64,000 bases of DNA from the NCBI GenBank assembly GCA_900470155.1, contig UBZT01000003.1:186001-250000 (forward strand). Direction: 5' to 3'. Below, in pieces: positions 54,523 through 63,356 of this stretch. The translations under genes were made by a program, and so were the position numbers. Source of the DNA: Hyphomicrobiales bacterium. GTDB lineage: Bacteria; Pseudomonadota; Alphaproteobacteria; Rhizobiales; Rhizobiaceae. A model generated the notes under the pieces. It was given only the letters and a program-made list of their open reading frames with translations. It made no database searches and was not told where the DNA came from. Every line of letters begins with the position of its first letter. The stretch's first letter is position 1.

Positions 54523-55857
54523 ATGAGATCCAAGCTATTGAATTCTGCTGCCACCCTCGGCCTATTGGTCGGCTTTGGTGCGGCGACTGCCACGTCGGCC
54601 AAGGCTGATGACTTGACCCTGTGCTGGGCGGCCTGGGATCCGGCCAATGCGCTGGTTGAGCTCAGCAAGGATTTTGAGGCCAAGTCCGGCCACAAGATGA
54701 AATTTGAATTTGTGCCCTGGCCGAACTTTGCCGACCGCATGCTCAATGAGCTGAATTCGGGTGGCAAGCTCTGCGATCTGATGATCGGAGACAGCCAGTG
54801 GATCGGCGGTGCCGCCGAAAATGGCCAATACATCAAGCTCAATGATTTCTTCGACAAGGAAGGCATCAAGATGAGCGATTTCATTCCCGCCACAGTGACT
54901 GGCTATTCCGAATGGCCGAAAAACACCCCGAATTATTGGGCGTTGCCGGCCTTTGGCGATGTTGTCGGCTGGACCTACCGCAAGGACTGGTTTGCAAGGC
55001 CGGAGCTACAGGGTGAGTTCAAGAGCAAGTATGGCCGTGACCTGGCTGTGCCGAAGACCTTTGCCGAATTGAAGGATATAGCCGAATTCTTCCAGGGCCG
55101 CGAAATCGACGGGACCAAGGTCTATGGGGCTGCCATCTATTCGGAGCGTGGCTCCGAGGGCATCACCATGGGGGCCATGGATGTGCTCTACAGCTATGGC
55201 TTCAGCTACGACAATCCCGATAAGCCCTACGAACTGGAAGGCTTCGTCAATTCTCCTGATGCTGTCGCCGGTCTGGAATACTACAAGGCGCTCTACGATT
55301 GCTGCACGCCGCCCGGCTCGTCAGATGCCTATATGTCTGAAAACATCGACGCTTATAAATCCGGACAGGTCGCGCTCCAGATGAACTTCGCCTTCATCTG
55401 GCCAGGCATCCATGCCGACGCCAAGGTCGGCGGCGACAAGTCGGGCTATTTTGCCAATCCTGCCGGCCCGGGCGGGAAGCAGTTCGCCCAGCTCGGTGGT
55501 CAGGGCATCTCTGTCGTTGCCGCATCGGAAAAGCAGGCAGCAGCACTCGAATACATTAAGTGGTTCGCGCAGCCCGAGATCCAGGCGAAATGGTGGAGCC
55601 TCGGCGGTTACTCGGCCCTGCGCGCGGTGGTAGAAGATCCGGGCTTTGCCACCAGTCAGCCCTATGCTCAGACCTTTCTCGACTCCATGGCGATCGTAAA
55701 GGATTTCTGGGCCGAGCCTTCCTATGCGTCTCTGCTGCAGGCCTCGCAGAAACGGTTTCATGACTATGTCGTGGCCGGGCAGGGCACTGCAAAGGAAGCC
55801 CTGGATGGCCTCGTGAAGGACTGGACCGACGTCTTCGAAGACGAAGGTAAATACTAG
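54523..55857 (+). CDS. ABC transporter substrate-binding protein (CUT1 type)
   Basis: The ATG at 54523 follows GGGAGG and yields 444 residues. A signal peptide (LLNSAATLGLLVGFGAATATSAKA) precedes a large periplasmic binding protein with CWAAWDPANALVELSKDFEAKSG-like N-terminus, GDSQWIGGAAENGQY and WWSLGGYSALRAV. Two cysteines (LCWAAW; KLCDLMIG) could form a disulfide. It delivers a sugar or polyol to the two permeases encoded next. It is the first gene of the operon, directly behind the LacI-type operators. The exact ligand is unknown; the kinase at the operon end points to a short ketose or polyol. Confidence 0.9.
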   Translation: MRSKLLNSAATLGLLVGFGAATATSAKADDLTLCWAAWDPANALVELSKDFEAKSGHKMKFEFVPWPNFADRMLNELNSGGKLCDLMIGDSQWIGGAAENGQYIKLNDFFDKEGIKMSDFIPATVTGYSEWPKNTPNYWALPAFGDVVGWTYRKDWFARPELQGEFKSKYGRDLAVPKTFAELKDIAEFFQGREIDGTKVYGAAIYSERGSEGITMGAMDVLYSYGFSYDNPDKPYELEGFVNSPDAVAGLEYYKALYDCCTPPGSSDAYMSENIDAYKSGQVALQMNFAFIWPGIHADAKVGGDKSGYFANPAGPGGKQFAQLGGQGISVVAASEKQAAALEYIKWFAQPEIQAKWWSLGGYSALRAVVEDPGFATSQPYAQTFLDSMAIVKDFWAEPSYASLLQASQKRFHDYVVAGQGTAKEALDGLVKDWTDVFEDEGKY

Positions 55858-55882
55858 CTGCTCCCCCGCTTGTCGGGAACGT

Positions 55883-55917
55883 GCAGGGCGGGGCCGGTTT
55901 TTGACATCCGGCCCTGC
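55883..55917 (+). terminator. Hairpin between binding-protein and permease genes (attenuator)
   Basis: GCAGGG/CCCTGC and GCCGG/CCGGC pair across a TTTTTGACAT loop with a four-base bulge (11 pairs). Such hairpins after binding-protein genes usually stabilise that mRNA and reduce permease expression. Confidence 0.55.
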
Positions 55918-55947
55918 CATTCATCAGAAATTTATTGAGGGGGTATC

Positions 55948-56895
55948 ATGTCCGATACACCGATAGACCGAATTGCGGAGGCGACCCCACCGGCAATGGC
56001 GCGACGGATCTCCGGCCTGTCTGACCGCTCTATAGCCTGGCTGTTCGTGGCGCCGTCGATTGTTCTTCTGCTCGCGGTCAATATCTTCCCGCTCATCTGG
56101 ACGATCCGACTGAGTTTCACCAACTTCCGCGTTAATCGCCCGAATGCAGACATCGAGTTCGTCGGGTTGCAGAACTATCGCCGGATTTTGACGGATCCCG
56201 ATATCTGGTTGACGATGCAGGCCACGGCGCATTTTCTGATCTGGACCATCGTCCTGCAGGTGTTGCTGGGTTTCTCGCTCGCCTACCTGATCAACAAGAA
56301 GTTTCGCGGCAATGACCTTTGGACAACGCTGATCGTCCTGCCGATGATGCTGAGCCCGGCCGTAGTCGGCAATTTCTGGACATTCCTCTATCAGCCGCAG
56401 ATCGGTCTCTTCAACTATGCCGTCAGCTTCTTTACCGGCATTGATCCTTCCAGCTTTTCGATGATCGGCAGTGTCAATCTCGCACCTTGGGCGATCATTA
56501 TCGTCGATACCTGGATGTGGACGCCATTTGTCATGCTGATCTGCCTGGCCGGTCTGCGCTCCATTCCAGACAGTATCTATGAAGCGGCAGAATGTGACCG
56601 CGCCAGCAAATGGCGGCAGTTCTGGACGATCACGATACCCCTGGTTCTGCCCTTCCTCATGTTGGCAGTCCTGTTTCGCGGCATCGAGAACTTCAAGATG
56701 TTCGATCTGGTCGTGCAACTGACCGGCGGCGGTCCTGGCTCCGTGACCGAGCTGACCTCGATCAACCTGAAGCGGGAAGCCTTCGAGAAATGGCGGACCG
56801 GCTACGCGTCTGCCTATGCCGTCATTCTTTTCGTGACCGTGTTTGGACTGGCATCGATCTACGTCAAGGCCCTGAACAAGGTGAAGCAGAGATGA
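55948..56895 (+). CDS. ABC transporter permease, MalF-like
   Basis: This 315-residue inner-membrane permease has six to seven membrane segments and the EAA loop SIPDSIYEAAECDRASKWRQFWTITIPL. It begins after GAGGGGG and ends in an ATGA overlap with the next permease. It forms half of the membrane channel for the substrate brought by the upstream binding protein. Confidence 0.92.
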   Translation: MSDTPIDRIAEATPPAMARRISGLSDRSIAWLFVAPSIVLLLAVNIFPLIWTIRLSFTNFRVNRPNADIEFVGLQNYRRILTDPDIWLTMQATAHFLIWTIVLQVLLGFSLAYLINKKFRGNDLWTTLIVLPMMLSPAVVGNFWTFLYQPQIGLFNYAVSFFTGIDPSSFSMIGSVNLAPWAIIIVDTWMWTPFVMLICLAGLRSIPDSIYEAAECDRASKWRQFWTITIPLVLPFLMLAVLFRGIENFKMFDLVVQLTGGGPGSVTELTSINLKREAFEKWRTGYASAYAVILFVTVFGLASIYVKALNKVKQR

Positions 56896-57833
56896 CCAGC
56901 TATTCCGTCACAGAGCCTTCGTTGCGCCAGAAATGGTTCGCCGGCATCCTCGTGGTCTTTTATGCGGTTGTGACGATCCTGCCGCTGATCTGGATCATCA
57001 CCACCGGCTTCAAGTCGCCGTCCGATGCCATCGCCTATCCTCCCAAGGTCGTTTTCCAACCGACCCTGGAAGGATATGTGAACCTTTTCACCACTCGCAC
57101 GCGCGTGTCTGAAGAAACGCTGCAGCAACTGGGAGAGCCCCAGACCTGGTATGAGCGGATCGTTCGCAAGGATGGCTTGGTCATTGCCGGTCCGTCACGC
57201 TTCGGCGAGCGTTTCACCAATTCGGTGATCATCGGCTTCGGCTCGACTGTGCTCTGCATCGTACTTGGAACCGCCGCTGCCTATGCATTTTCGCGCTTCC
57301 GGGTGCCATTGAAGGACGATCTCCTGTTCTTCATCCTCTCAACCCGGATGATGCCGCCAATCGCCGTGGCCATCCCCATCTTTTTGATGTTCCGCTCGCT
57401 CGGGCTCAGCGACACCCATGCCGGCATGATCCTGCTCTATACCGCGGTCAACCTGTCTCTGTCGGTCTGGTTGTTGAAGGGCTTCATCGACGAGATACCC
57501 ATCGAATACGAAGAGGCTGCGCTGATCGACGGCTACACGCGCTTTCAGGCCTTCTACAAAGTGGTGCTGCCGCAGGCGGCGACAGGCATCGCATCGACGG
57601 CCATCTTCTGCCTGATCTTTGCCTGGAACGAATATGCCTTTGCCGTCCTCCTGACGTCCGGCACGGCTCAGACGGCCCCGCCCTTCATTCCGACCATCAT
57701 CGGCGTCGGCGGACAGGACTGGCCGGCGGTCGCCGCAGGCGCCACGCTTTTCCTGGTTCCTGTGATGGTCTTCACCATTCTGCTGCGCAAGCATCTGCTG
57801 CGCGGCATCACTTTCGGAGCTGTCCGTAAATGA
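56892..57833 (+). CDS. ABC transporter permease, MalG-like
   Basis: The ATG at 56892 overlaps the previous stop; the longer upstream frame is not used. The 313-residue permease carries the EAA loop PIEYEEAALIDGYTRFQAFYKVVLPQ and ends in GITFGAVRK, the usual MalG-type terminus. A loop of about 60 residues after the first helix (residues 55-115) is longer than in MalG itself. It overlaps the small protein gene by four bases. Confidence 0.92.
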   Translation: MTSYSVTEPSLRQKWFAGILVVFYAVVTILPLIWIITTGFKSPSDAIAYPPKVVFQPTLEGYVNLFTTRTRVSEETLQQLGEPQTWYERIVRKDGLVIAGPSRFGERFTNSVIIGFGSTVLCIVLGTAAAYAFSRFRVPLKDDLLFFILSTRMMPPIAVAIPIFLMFRSLGLSDTHAGMILLYTAVNLSLSVWLLKGFIDEIPIEYEEAALIDGYTRFQAFYKVVLPQAATGIASTAIFCLIFAWNEYAFAVLLTSGTAQTAPPFIPTIIGVGGQDWPAVAAGATLFLVPVMVFTILLRKHLLRGITFGAVRK

Positions 57834-58018
57834 CTGAATTCCTGAATGGATTACTGCATATGCGACGCGGCGCCTGGGAGCTTGTCGCTTCCGTCCTGAT
57901 CGCGGCCGGCGTCATCATGCTGATGCAACCTTTCGCGCTCTGGATGTTTTCCTATTCCTTTGTTGTCACCCTGATTGGCACGGTGATGTTCATCATCGTC
58001 AGCCATTTTCCGGAGTGA
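57830..58018 (+). CDS. Small membrane protein (62 aa) inside ABC operon
   Basis: The 62-residue protein has two hydrophobic helices (about residues 17-35 and 40-58). Its start overlaps the permease stop and it ends three bases before the first ATPase gene. That tight coupling shows it is a real gene. Similar small membrane proteins occur at this place in rhizobial glycerol-type ABC operons (GlpU position), but no function is known. It may stabilise the permease complex. Confidence 0.75.
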   Translation: MTEFLNGLLHMRRGAWELVASVLIAAGVIMLMQPFALWMFSYSFVVTLIGTVMFIIVSHFPE

Positions 58019-58021
58019 AGC

Positions 58022-59119
58022 ATGGCCCAGATTCGTATTGAAAATGTGCGCAAGGAGTTTGGAAGCTTCACGGCCGTGCAATCCTCCAGCTTCACCGTCG
58101 AGGATGGCGAGTTCTTTATGCTCCTTGGTCCTTCCGGCTGTGGCAAAACGACCACCCTGCGCATGATGGCGGGCCTCGAGCTTCCGACCAGCGGCGAGAT
58201 TTATATCGACGGCGAAGAGGTCGGAATGAAACGGGCCAGTCAGCGCGACATCGCCTTCGTTTTCCAGATGTTTGCGCTCTATCCGCACATGAACGTGCGG
58301 CGCAACATTTCCTATCCACTGCTCAGCCAAGGTGTTGCGAAGGCAGAAGTCAGGCGGCGGGTTGCCGAGGTCGCCAATATCCTGAAGATCGAAAACATTC
58401 TGGAAAGGCCCGTTGGTGGGCTTTCAGGCGGTGACCGTCAGCGCGTGGCGCTCGGACGGGCAATCGTACGCCGACCCAAGGCCTTCTTCATGGATGAACC
58501 GCTGGGCGCGCTGGACGCCGAGTTTCGCGAACACATGGCCGAAGAGCTTCGCGCACTGCACGATCGCATGGGCGCCACGACGGTCTATGTTACGCATGAC
58601 CAGCTCGAAGCCATGCAGATGGGGGATAAGATCGTGGTGATGAACCATGGTGTAGTCGAGCAGTTCGGCCGTCCCCAGGAAATCTATGATTGGCCCGCCA
58701 CCAAATTCGTAGCCAAATTCATCGGCTCGCCGGCGATGAACTTCCTCGAGTTCGACGGCATGATTGGCAACGGTGCCGACAGCATCGATTTGTCCGGACA
58801 GAAAGTCCAAGTCCCGGTGAGCAGGCAAGGCGCCAAGGGCAGGTTGACACTCGGCGTTCGGCCCGAGCACATCCATTTTTCCGATGCGTCCGAATTTCGC
58901 GGCCGGGTCATCGCCACCGAATATCTCGGGACAACGCAGATCGTCACCATGTCGACCGCCAACGGAATGGTGAAAGCCCGGATATCCTCCAACAAAGGGG
59001 TCAATCCGGGCGACCTCATCGGCCTCGAATTCGATGCGCGAACTCTGACCATCTTTACAGAGGAAAGGGGCTTGGCGCTCTTGTCGGAAGCCAATGCGGG
59101 AGTGCTGCGTCATGGCTGA
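58022..59119 (+). CDS. ABC transporter ATPase 1 (UgpC-like)
   Basis: The 365-residue CUT1 ATPase has Walker A GPSGCGKTT, a Q-loop FVFQMFALYPHM, Walker B FFMDEPLGALD and the switch VTHDQLEAM. A C-terminal regulatory OB-fold follows (LTLGVRPEHIHFSD). The signature is LSGGDRQRVALGRA, with Asp in place of the usual Gln. It is followed, with an eight-base overlap, by a second ATPase gene, so the transporter probably uses an ATPase heterodimer. Confidence 0.92.
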   Translation: MAQIRIENVRKEFGSFTAVQSSSFTVEDGEFFMLLGPSGCGKTTTLRMMAGLELPTSGEIYIDGEEVGMKRASQRDIAFVFQMFALYPHMNVRRNISYPLLSQGVAKAEVRRRVAEVANILKIENILERPVGGLSGGDRQRVALGRAIVRRPKAFFMDEPLGALDAEFREHMAEELRALHDRMGATTVYVTHDQLEAMQMGDKIVVMNHGVVEQFGRPQEIYDWPATKFVAKFIGSPAMNFLEFDGMIGNGADSIDLSGQKVQVPVSRQGAKGRLTLGVRPEHIHFSDASEFRGRVIATEYLGTTQIVTMSTANGMVKARISSNKGVNPGDLIGLEFDARTLTIFTEERGLALLSEANAGVLRHG

Positions 59120-60104
59120 AGTCATTTTGAGGGGCGTCACCAAAACCTTCGGCGATCACAATGCACTTGAGAATGTGTCGATGACCATTCCCAATGGCTC
59201 CTTTGTTGTTCTTCTCGGCCCGACCGGTGCTGGAAAGACAACAACGTTACGATTGGTCTCAGGGCTCGATCAGCCCGATAGTGGCGAAATCCTGATTGCT
59301 GGCCAGTCGATGCGAGGTCTGACTCCAGCCCAGCGCAATGTGGCGATGGTGTTCCAGCAGTACTCGCTCTATCCGCATCTTACGGTGCGGCAGAACCTCG
59401 AATTTCCGTTGAAGTCGCCACTGCTTAATACGGCGCAGGCCGAAATCGAGGGCAAGGTCAGTGCGATAGCGGAGATGCTTCAGATATCCCATAAACTGGA
59501 CAACAAGGCGACAGCCCTGTCCGGTGGCGAAATGCAGCGCGTTTCGATCGGCCGTGCGCTGGTCCGAAATCCGCAGGTCTATCTGATGGATGAGCCACTG
59601 AGTTCGCTCGACGCAAAACTGCGGTCCGACTTGCGTATTGAACTGAAGAGCATTCAGGCGAATTCCGGGGCAACACTGCTCTACGTGACACATGACCAGA
59701 TTGAAGCGATGACCATGGCGACGCATGTTGGTGTCCTTCAGAATGGCAAACTCATACAGTTCGGGTCCCCGCGTGACCTCTACGAGAAGCCTGTCAGCAC
59801 CTATGCGGCGACGCGCCTGGGACAGCCACGCATCAATCTTCTTCCTGCAGACGTTTTCGCAGGGGCGCCGCCACGAGCCGTCACAATCGGGTTACGGCCC
59901 GAGCAAATCCTCCAAGGGCGCGGTGAAGACAGTCTGGTCACGCGTGTCGAGCATCTGGGAGACCAGACCCGCTTGCATCTGTCATTTCGCAATCATCAAC
60001 TCGTCACCGTCACCGAGCCCCATAGCGTGTTGCGCCATGGAGATATCGTCAAAATCCAACCAGACAGCCCGCTTTATTTTGATGCGGACGGCATGCGTAT
60101 TTAA
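59112..60104 (+). CDS. ABC transporter ATPase 2 (UgpC-like)
   Basis: The 330-residue second ATPase has Walker A GPTGAGKTT, Q-loop MVFQQYSLYPHL, signature LSGGEMQRVSIGRA, Walker B YLMDEPLSSLD and switch VTHDQIEAM. The start at 59112 overlaps the end of ATPase 1. It differs from ATPase 1 across its length, so the two are not a recent duplication. Paired ATPases of this kind are known in rhizobial glycerol-type transporters. Confidence 0.91.
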   Translation: MAEVILRGVTKTFGDHNALENVSMTIPNGSFVVLLGPTGAGKTTTLRLVSGLDQPDSGEILIAGQSMRGLTPAQRNVAMVFQQYSLYPHLTVRQNLEFPLKSPLLNTAQAEIEGKVSAIAEMLQISHKLDNKATALSGGEMQRVSIGRALVRNPQVYLMDEPLSSLDAKLRSDLRIELKSIQANSGATLLYVTHDQIEAMTMATHVGVLQNGKLIQFGSPRDLYEKPVSTYAATRLGQPRINLLPADVFAGAPPRAVTIGLRPEQILQGRGEDSLVTRVEHLGDQTRLHLSFRNHQLVTVTEPHSVLRHGDIVKIQPDSPLYFDADGMRI

Positions 60105-60116
60105 GGGAGGAACAAA

Positions 60117-61736
60117 ATGGCCCAGTTCATCAATAGACGAGAAGATGTCGTCACCGAGGCGATCGATGGTTTGCTGGCTACGTCGCGTGGCATGCTCGCA
60201 CGGCTGGACGGTTATCCCCATATCCGCGTCGTCATCCGCAATGATTGGGACAAGTCGCGGGTGGCTCTCGTCTCCGGTGGCGGTTCTGGCCATGAACCTG
60301 CTCATGCTGGGTTTGTCGGCGCGGGCATGCTGACGGCCGCTGTCTGTGGAGACGTGTTTGCCTCGCCCAGCGTCGATGGCGTGTTGGCCGGCATTCTGGC
60401 CGTGACCGGCCCCGCGGGCTGCCTGTTGATTGTCAAGAATTATACCGGTGACCGGTTGAATTTTGGACTGGCTGCGGAACGCGCCCGCGCCTTCGGGCTG
60501 AATGTCAGCATGGTCATTGTCGATGATGACATTGCACTGCCGGATCTGCCCCAAGCGCGTGGGCTTGCCGGCACCCTGTTCGTTCACAAGATTGCCGGTG
60601 CGCTGGCTGAGGCCGGCGCTGATCTCGATACCGTGACAGCCGCCGCCAGACGTGTTGTCGCCTCGACAATGAGCATCGGTATGTCACTTGATACCTGCAC
60701 CGTGCCCGGCTCCCCAAAGGAGGATCGAATTCCTCCGGGCATGGTCGAGCTTGGACTTGGTATTCATGGGGAAGCGGGCGTCGAGCAGATTGATTTTTCC
60801 GATGCCCGAACTGCGATTGCCGCCGTCGCCGCGAAACTGGCACCGCATGTTGAAGACAAATCGCATGTGGCACTGATCAACAATCTGGGTGGAACATCGG
60901 TTCTGGAGATGTCGGTGCTCACCCATGAACTGCTGAATTCGGTGCTTGGCCCGAAGATCTCGCATGTCGTTGGGCCAGCCCCGATGATGACCTCACTCGA
61001 CATGCGCGGATTTTCGATCTCGCTGCTGCCGGTCGAGGCGCGGGAGCTTGAGACCCTTTCTCGTCCGGTCATGCTTCCCGCATGGCCCGGGCTTGCCGCG
61101 ATCATGCCGATCAATGTTGCCTCGCTTCCGGATGGCCTGACCCCGATCACGCCTTTGGCCTCGGATCATCCGGAAACCAGGCAGTTCATCACCAATTGCT
61201 GCAACGTGATGATCGCGGCGGAGCAGGACTTGAACATGCTGGATGCCAAATCGGGTGACGGCGATACCGGGTCGACTTTGGCGGGGGCGGCAAGGGCCTT
61301 GATCAGGGCGATGGATCGCCTACCTCTCTCGGATCATACCCAGCTTTACCGCGCCATTGGTCAGGAACTCAGTCAGACGATGGGTGGCTCCTCCGGAGTA
61401 CTCTTGGCGATTTTCTTTACGGCGGCTGGCGACGGTGCCGCAAGTGGTCTGTCGATGCGCGATGCGCTGAAGGCGGGGCTGTCGCGCATGCAGGAGATTG
61501 GTGGCGCACAGGTTGGCGATCGCACCATGATTGACGCCCTGGCGCCAGCACTTGACGCCCTCGCCGACGGTATTGTGGCTGCTGCAAAGGCAGCACGAGA
61601 AGGCGCAGATCTGACCGCGACGCTGGAACGTGCCAAGGCTGGACGCGCCGCTTACATCAATGCCAAACAGTTGCACGGAAATGTCGATCCGGGCGCGGAA
61701 GCGGTAGCCCGGCTGTTTGAGTATGTCGCTCGATAG
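60117..61736 (+). CDS. Dihydroxyacetone kinase family protein (DhaK-DhaL fusion)
   Basis: The 539-residue protein joins a DhaK domain (SGGGSGHEPAHAGFVGAGML; substrate-binding His near 217 in GLGIHGEAG) to a DhaL ATP-binding domain (DAKSGDGDTGSTLAGAAR, QTMGGSSGVLLAIFF). It uses ATP, not a PTS, to phosphorylate dihydroxyacetone or a related short ketose such as erythrulose. The DhaL aspartates that hold Mg-ATP are present. It is the last gene of the LacI-controlled operon, preceded by the transporter, which suggests it acts directly on the imported compound. A hairpin terminator follows. Confidence 0.9.
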   Translation: MAQFINRREDVVTEAIDGLLATSRGMLARLDGYPHIRVVIRNDWDKSRVALVSGGGSGHEPAHAGFVGAGMLTAAVCGDVFASPSVDGVLAGILAVTGPAGCLLIVKNYTGDRLNFGLAAERARAFGLNVSMVIVDDDIALPDLPQARGLAGTLFVHKIAGALAEAGADLDTVTAAARRVVASTMSIGMSLDTCTVPGSPKEDRIPPGMVELGLGIHGEAGVEQIDFSDARTAIAAVAAKLAPHVEDKSHVALINNLGGTSVLEMSVLTHELLNSVLGPKISHVVGPAPMMTSLDMRGFSISLLPVEARELETLSRPVMLPAWPGLAAIMPINVASLPDGLTPITPLASDHPETRQFITNCCNVMIAAEQDLNMLDAKSGDGDTGSTLAGAARALIRAMDRLPLSDHTQLYRAIGQELSQTMGGSSGVLLAIFFTAAGDGAASGLSMRDALKAGLSRMQEIGGAQVGDRTMIDALAPALDALADGIVAAAKAAREGADLTATLERAKAGRAAYINAKQLHGNVDPGAEAVARLFEYVAR

Positions 61737-61740
61737 TCTT

Positions 61741-61771
61741 CTACATCCTGGCGTGGATTGCTGGGATGTAG
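61741..61771 (+). terminator. Probable terminator after the DhaK-family gene
   Basis: CTACATCC (61741-61748) and GGATGTAG (61764-61771) pair perfectly and extend inwards by several G-C and wobble pairs. ATTTT follows shortly after. It lies between the kinase stop and the convergent amino-acid transporter genes. Confidence 0.65.
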
Positions 61772-61812
61772 CAACATTTTCCGTTGCCGGAGAAGGAGTA
61801 CCGTTAATCCTT

Positions 61813-62574
61813 TCAGATGTCGTAGCTGTGTCCAGCGCTGAGTGACGAGATGAATCGCTTCGTGCGCTCACGTTCTGGCGTCTGGAAGATGTTTTTCGGA
61901 GCGCCGCTTTCGACGATCAGGCCGCCGTCGAGGAATAGAACCTGATCGGCGACGCGCGACGCAAGCCGTAGGTCATGGGTGGCCATGATCATGGTCGTGC
62001 CTTCGCGCGCGAGCCGGCTCAATACTTCGACGACCTCTTCGGCCAATTCCGGATCCAGTGCCGAGGTCGGTTCGTCGCAGAGGAGCACCCGCGGTGACGG
62101 GGCCAGTGCACGGGCGATTGCCACGCGCTGCTGCTGGCCACCGGACAATGTTGCCGGCCAGGCGTCGGCCTTGTGCGCCATGCCGACTTTTTGCAACAGC
62201 TCCAGAGCGTGCTGGTGCGCCTTTGCCTTCGGCCATTTTAGCACCGTGACCAGTCCCTCCATGACATTTTCGATCGCCGTCTGGTGCGGAAAGAGCTGGA
62301 AGTTCTGAAACACCATGCCGGTCTGGCGCCGCAGGCGTTGGGTCGCATCCCAGCTTGGCTTCTTGCCAGGCAGGAACTGGATGGTCTCCGCAGCGAGGCG
62401 GATCGTTCCGGAGGTCGGGATTTCCAGGAGATTGATGCAACGCAAAAGCGTGCTCTTGCCGCCCCCTGATGGGCCGACCAGTGCCGTCACCGTGCCTTCG
62501 GCGATCGTGACGCTGATGTCTTTCAGGACGACATTGTCGCCGAAGCGTTTCTCGATATGGGATAGTTCGATCAT
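61813..62574 (-). CDS. Polar amino-acid ABC transporter ATPase (GlnQ/HisP-like)
   Basis: The 253-residue ATPase has Walker A GPSGGGKST, Q-loop MVFQNFQLFPHQ, signature LSGGQQQRVAIARA, Walker B LLCDEPTSALD and MATHDLRLA. The length and the lack of a C-terminal domain are those of the amino-acid uptake class (PAAT). It overlaps the permease gene by four bases and is last in the operon. The substrate is probably a polar amino acid or related amine. Confidence 0.93.
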   Translation of the reverse strand: MIELSHIEKRFGDNVVLKDISVTIAEGTVTALVGPSGGGKSTLLRCINLLEIPTSGTIRLAAETIQFLPGKKPSWDATQRLRRQTGMVFQNFQLFPHQTAIENVMEGLVTVLKWPKAKAHQHALELLQKVGMAHKADAWPATLSGGQQQRVAIARALAPSPRVLLCDEPTSALDPELAEEVVEVLSRLAREGTTMIMATHDLRLASRVADQVLFLDGGLIVESGAPKNIFQTPERERTKRFISSLSAGHSYDI

Positions 62575-63251
62575 GTTCTGGCCTCCAGAAAACCGCCATA
62601 GCGCGCGAAGCGCTTTTCAAGTCGTACTTGCAGGGCGGATAGCACTGAGCTCATGGCCAGATAGATGAGCGCTGCCTCGATGTAGAGGATCAAGGGTTCG
62701 TAGGTCGTTGCAACGATGCGCTGCGCTGTCTGGAAGAGTTCGGGCACGGTGATGGCGGCAGCCAGGGATGTGTCCTTCACGAGGGAGATGAATGTGTTGG
62801 ACAGCGGCGGCACGGCGACGCGTGTTGCCTGCGGCAGGATCGTCCTCCGCATGGCCTGGCCCCAGCTCATGCCGATGGAGTACGCTGCCTCCCATTGCCC
62901 GCGCGGCACCGAGGCAATGACGGCTCGGATTATTTCCGACGTATAGGCGCCAACATTGAGCGTGAATCCGATCAGGGCGGCGGGAAAAGCATCGAGAAGA
63001 ATGCCGAGGCTGGGAAGACCATAGAAGATGACAAACAGCTGGACCAGGAGCGGCGTGCCGCGGATCACCCAGACATAAACCCGGGCGGCCGCGACCAGAG
63101 GCTTGGGCCCGAAAAGGCGGGTGACTGCAACAGCCAGGCCAAGCGCGAGACCGAGGACGAAGGATAAAAGGGTCAGCGGTATGGTGAAGACCAGACCCGC
63201 CCAGAGAAGTGGCTGGAGCGAATCCAGCATGAGTTGAAGCCAGGCGGGCAA
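62571..63251 (-). CDS. Polar amino-acid ABC transporter permease
   Basis: The 226-residue permease has about five membrane segments and the PAAT motif QWEAAYSIGMSWGQAMRRTILPQA. I use a TTG start at 63251 because GAGGG lies eight bases upstream; the frame also extends to a TTG at 63275, and the first ATG is at 63230. It forms the membrane channel for the amino acid brought by the binding protein upstream. Confidence 0.88.
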   Translation of the reverse strand: MPAWLQLMLDSLQPLLWAGLVFTIPLTLLSFVLGLALGLAVAVTRLFGPKPLVAAARVYVWVIRGTPLLVQLFVIFYGLPSLGILLDAFPAALIGFTLNVGAYTSEIIRAVIASVPRGQWEAAYSIGMSWGQAMRRTILPQATRVAVPPLSNTFISLVKDTSLAAAITVPELFQTAQRIVATTYEPLILYIEAALIYLAMSSVLSALQVRLEKRFARYGGFLEART

Positions 63252-63274
63252 AATAGAATCCCTCAAATGAAACA

Positions 63275-63309
63275 ATCCGCTCCAGGCCTTTTATGTGCTT
63301 GGAGCGGAT
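63275..63309 (-). other. Hairpin between binding-protein and permease genes
   Basis: ATCCGCTCCA (63275-63284) and TGGAGCGGAT (63300-63309) are perfect ten-base arms around a 15-base loop. Located after the binding-protein gene, it likely protects that mRNA and lowers downstream expression, as in similar operons. Confidence 0.6.
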
Positions 63310-63356
63310 CAGACTATAGCGGAGCGTGGTTCGGTTCGAAACCGTGAGAATGTCTC

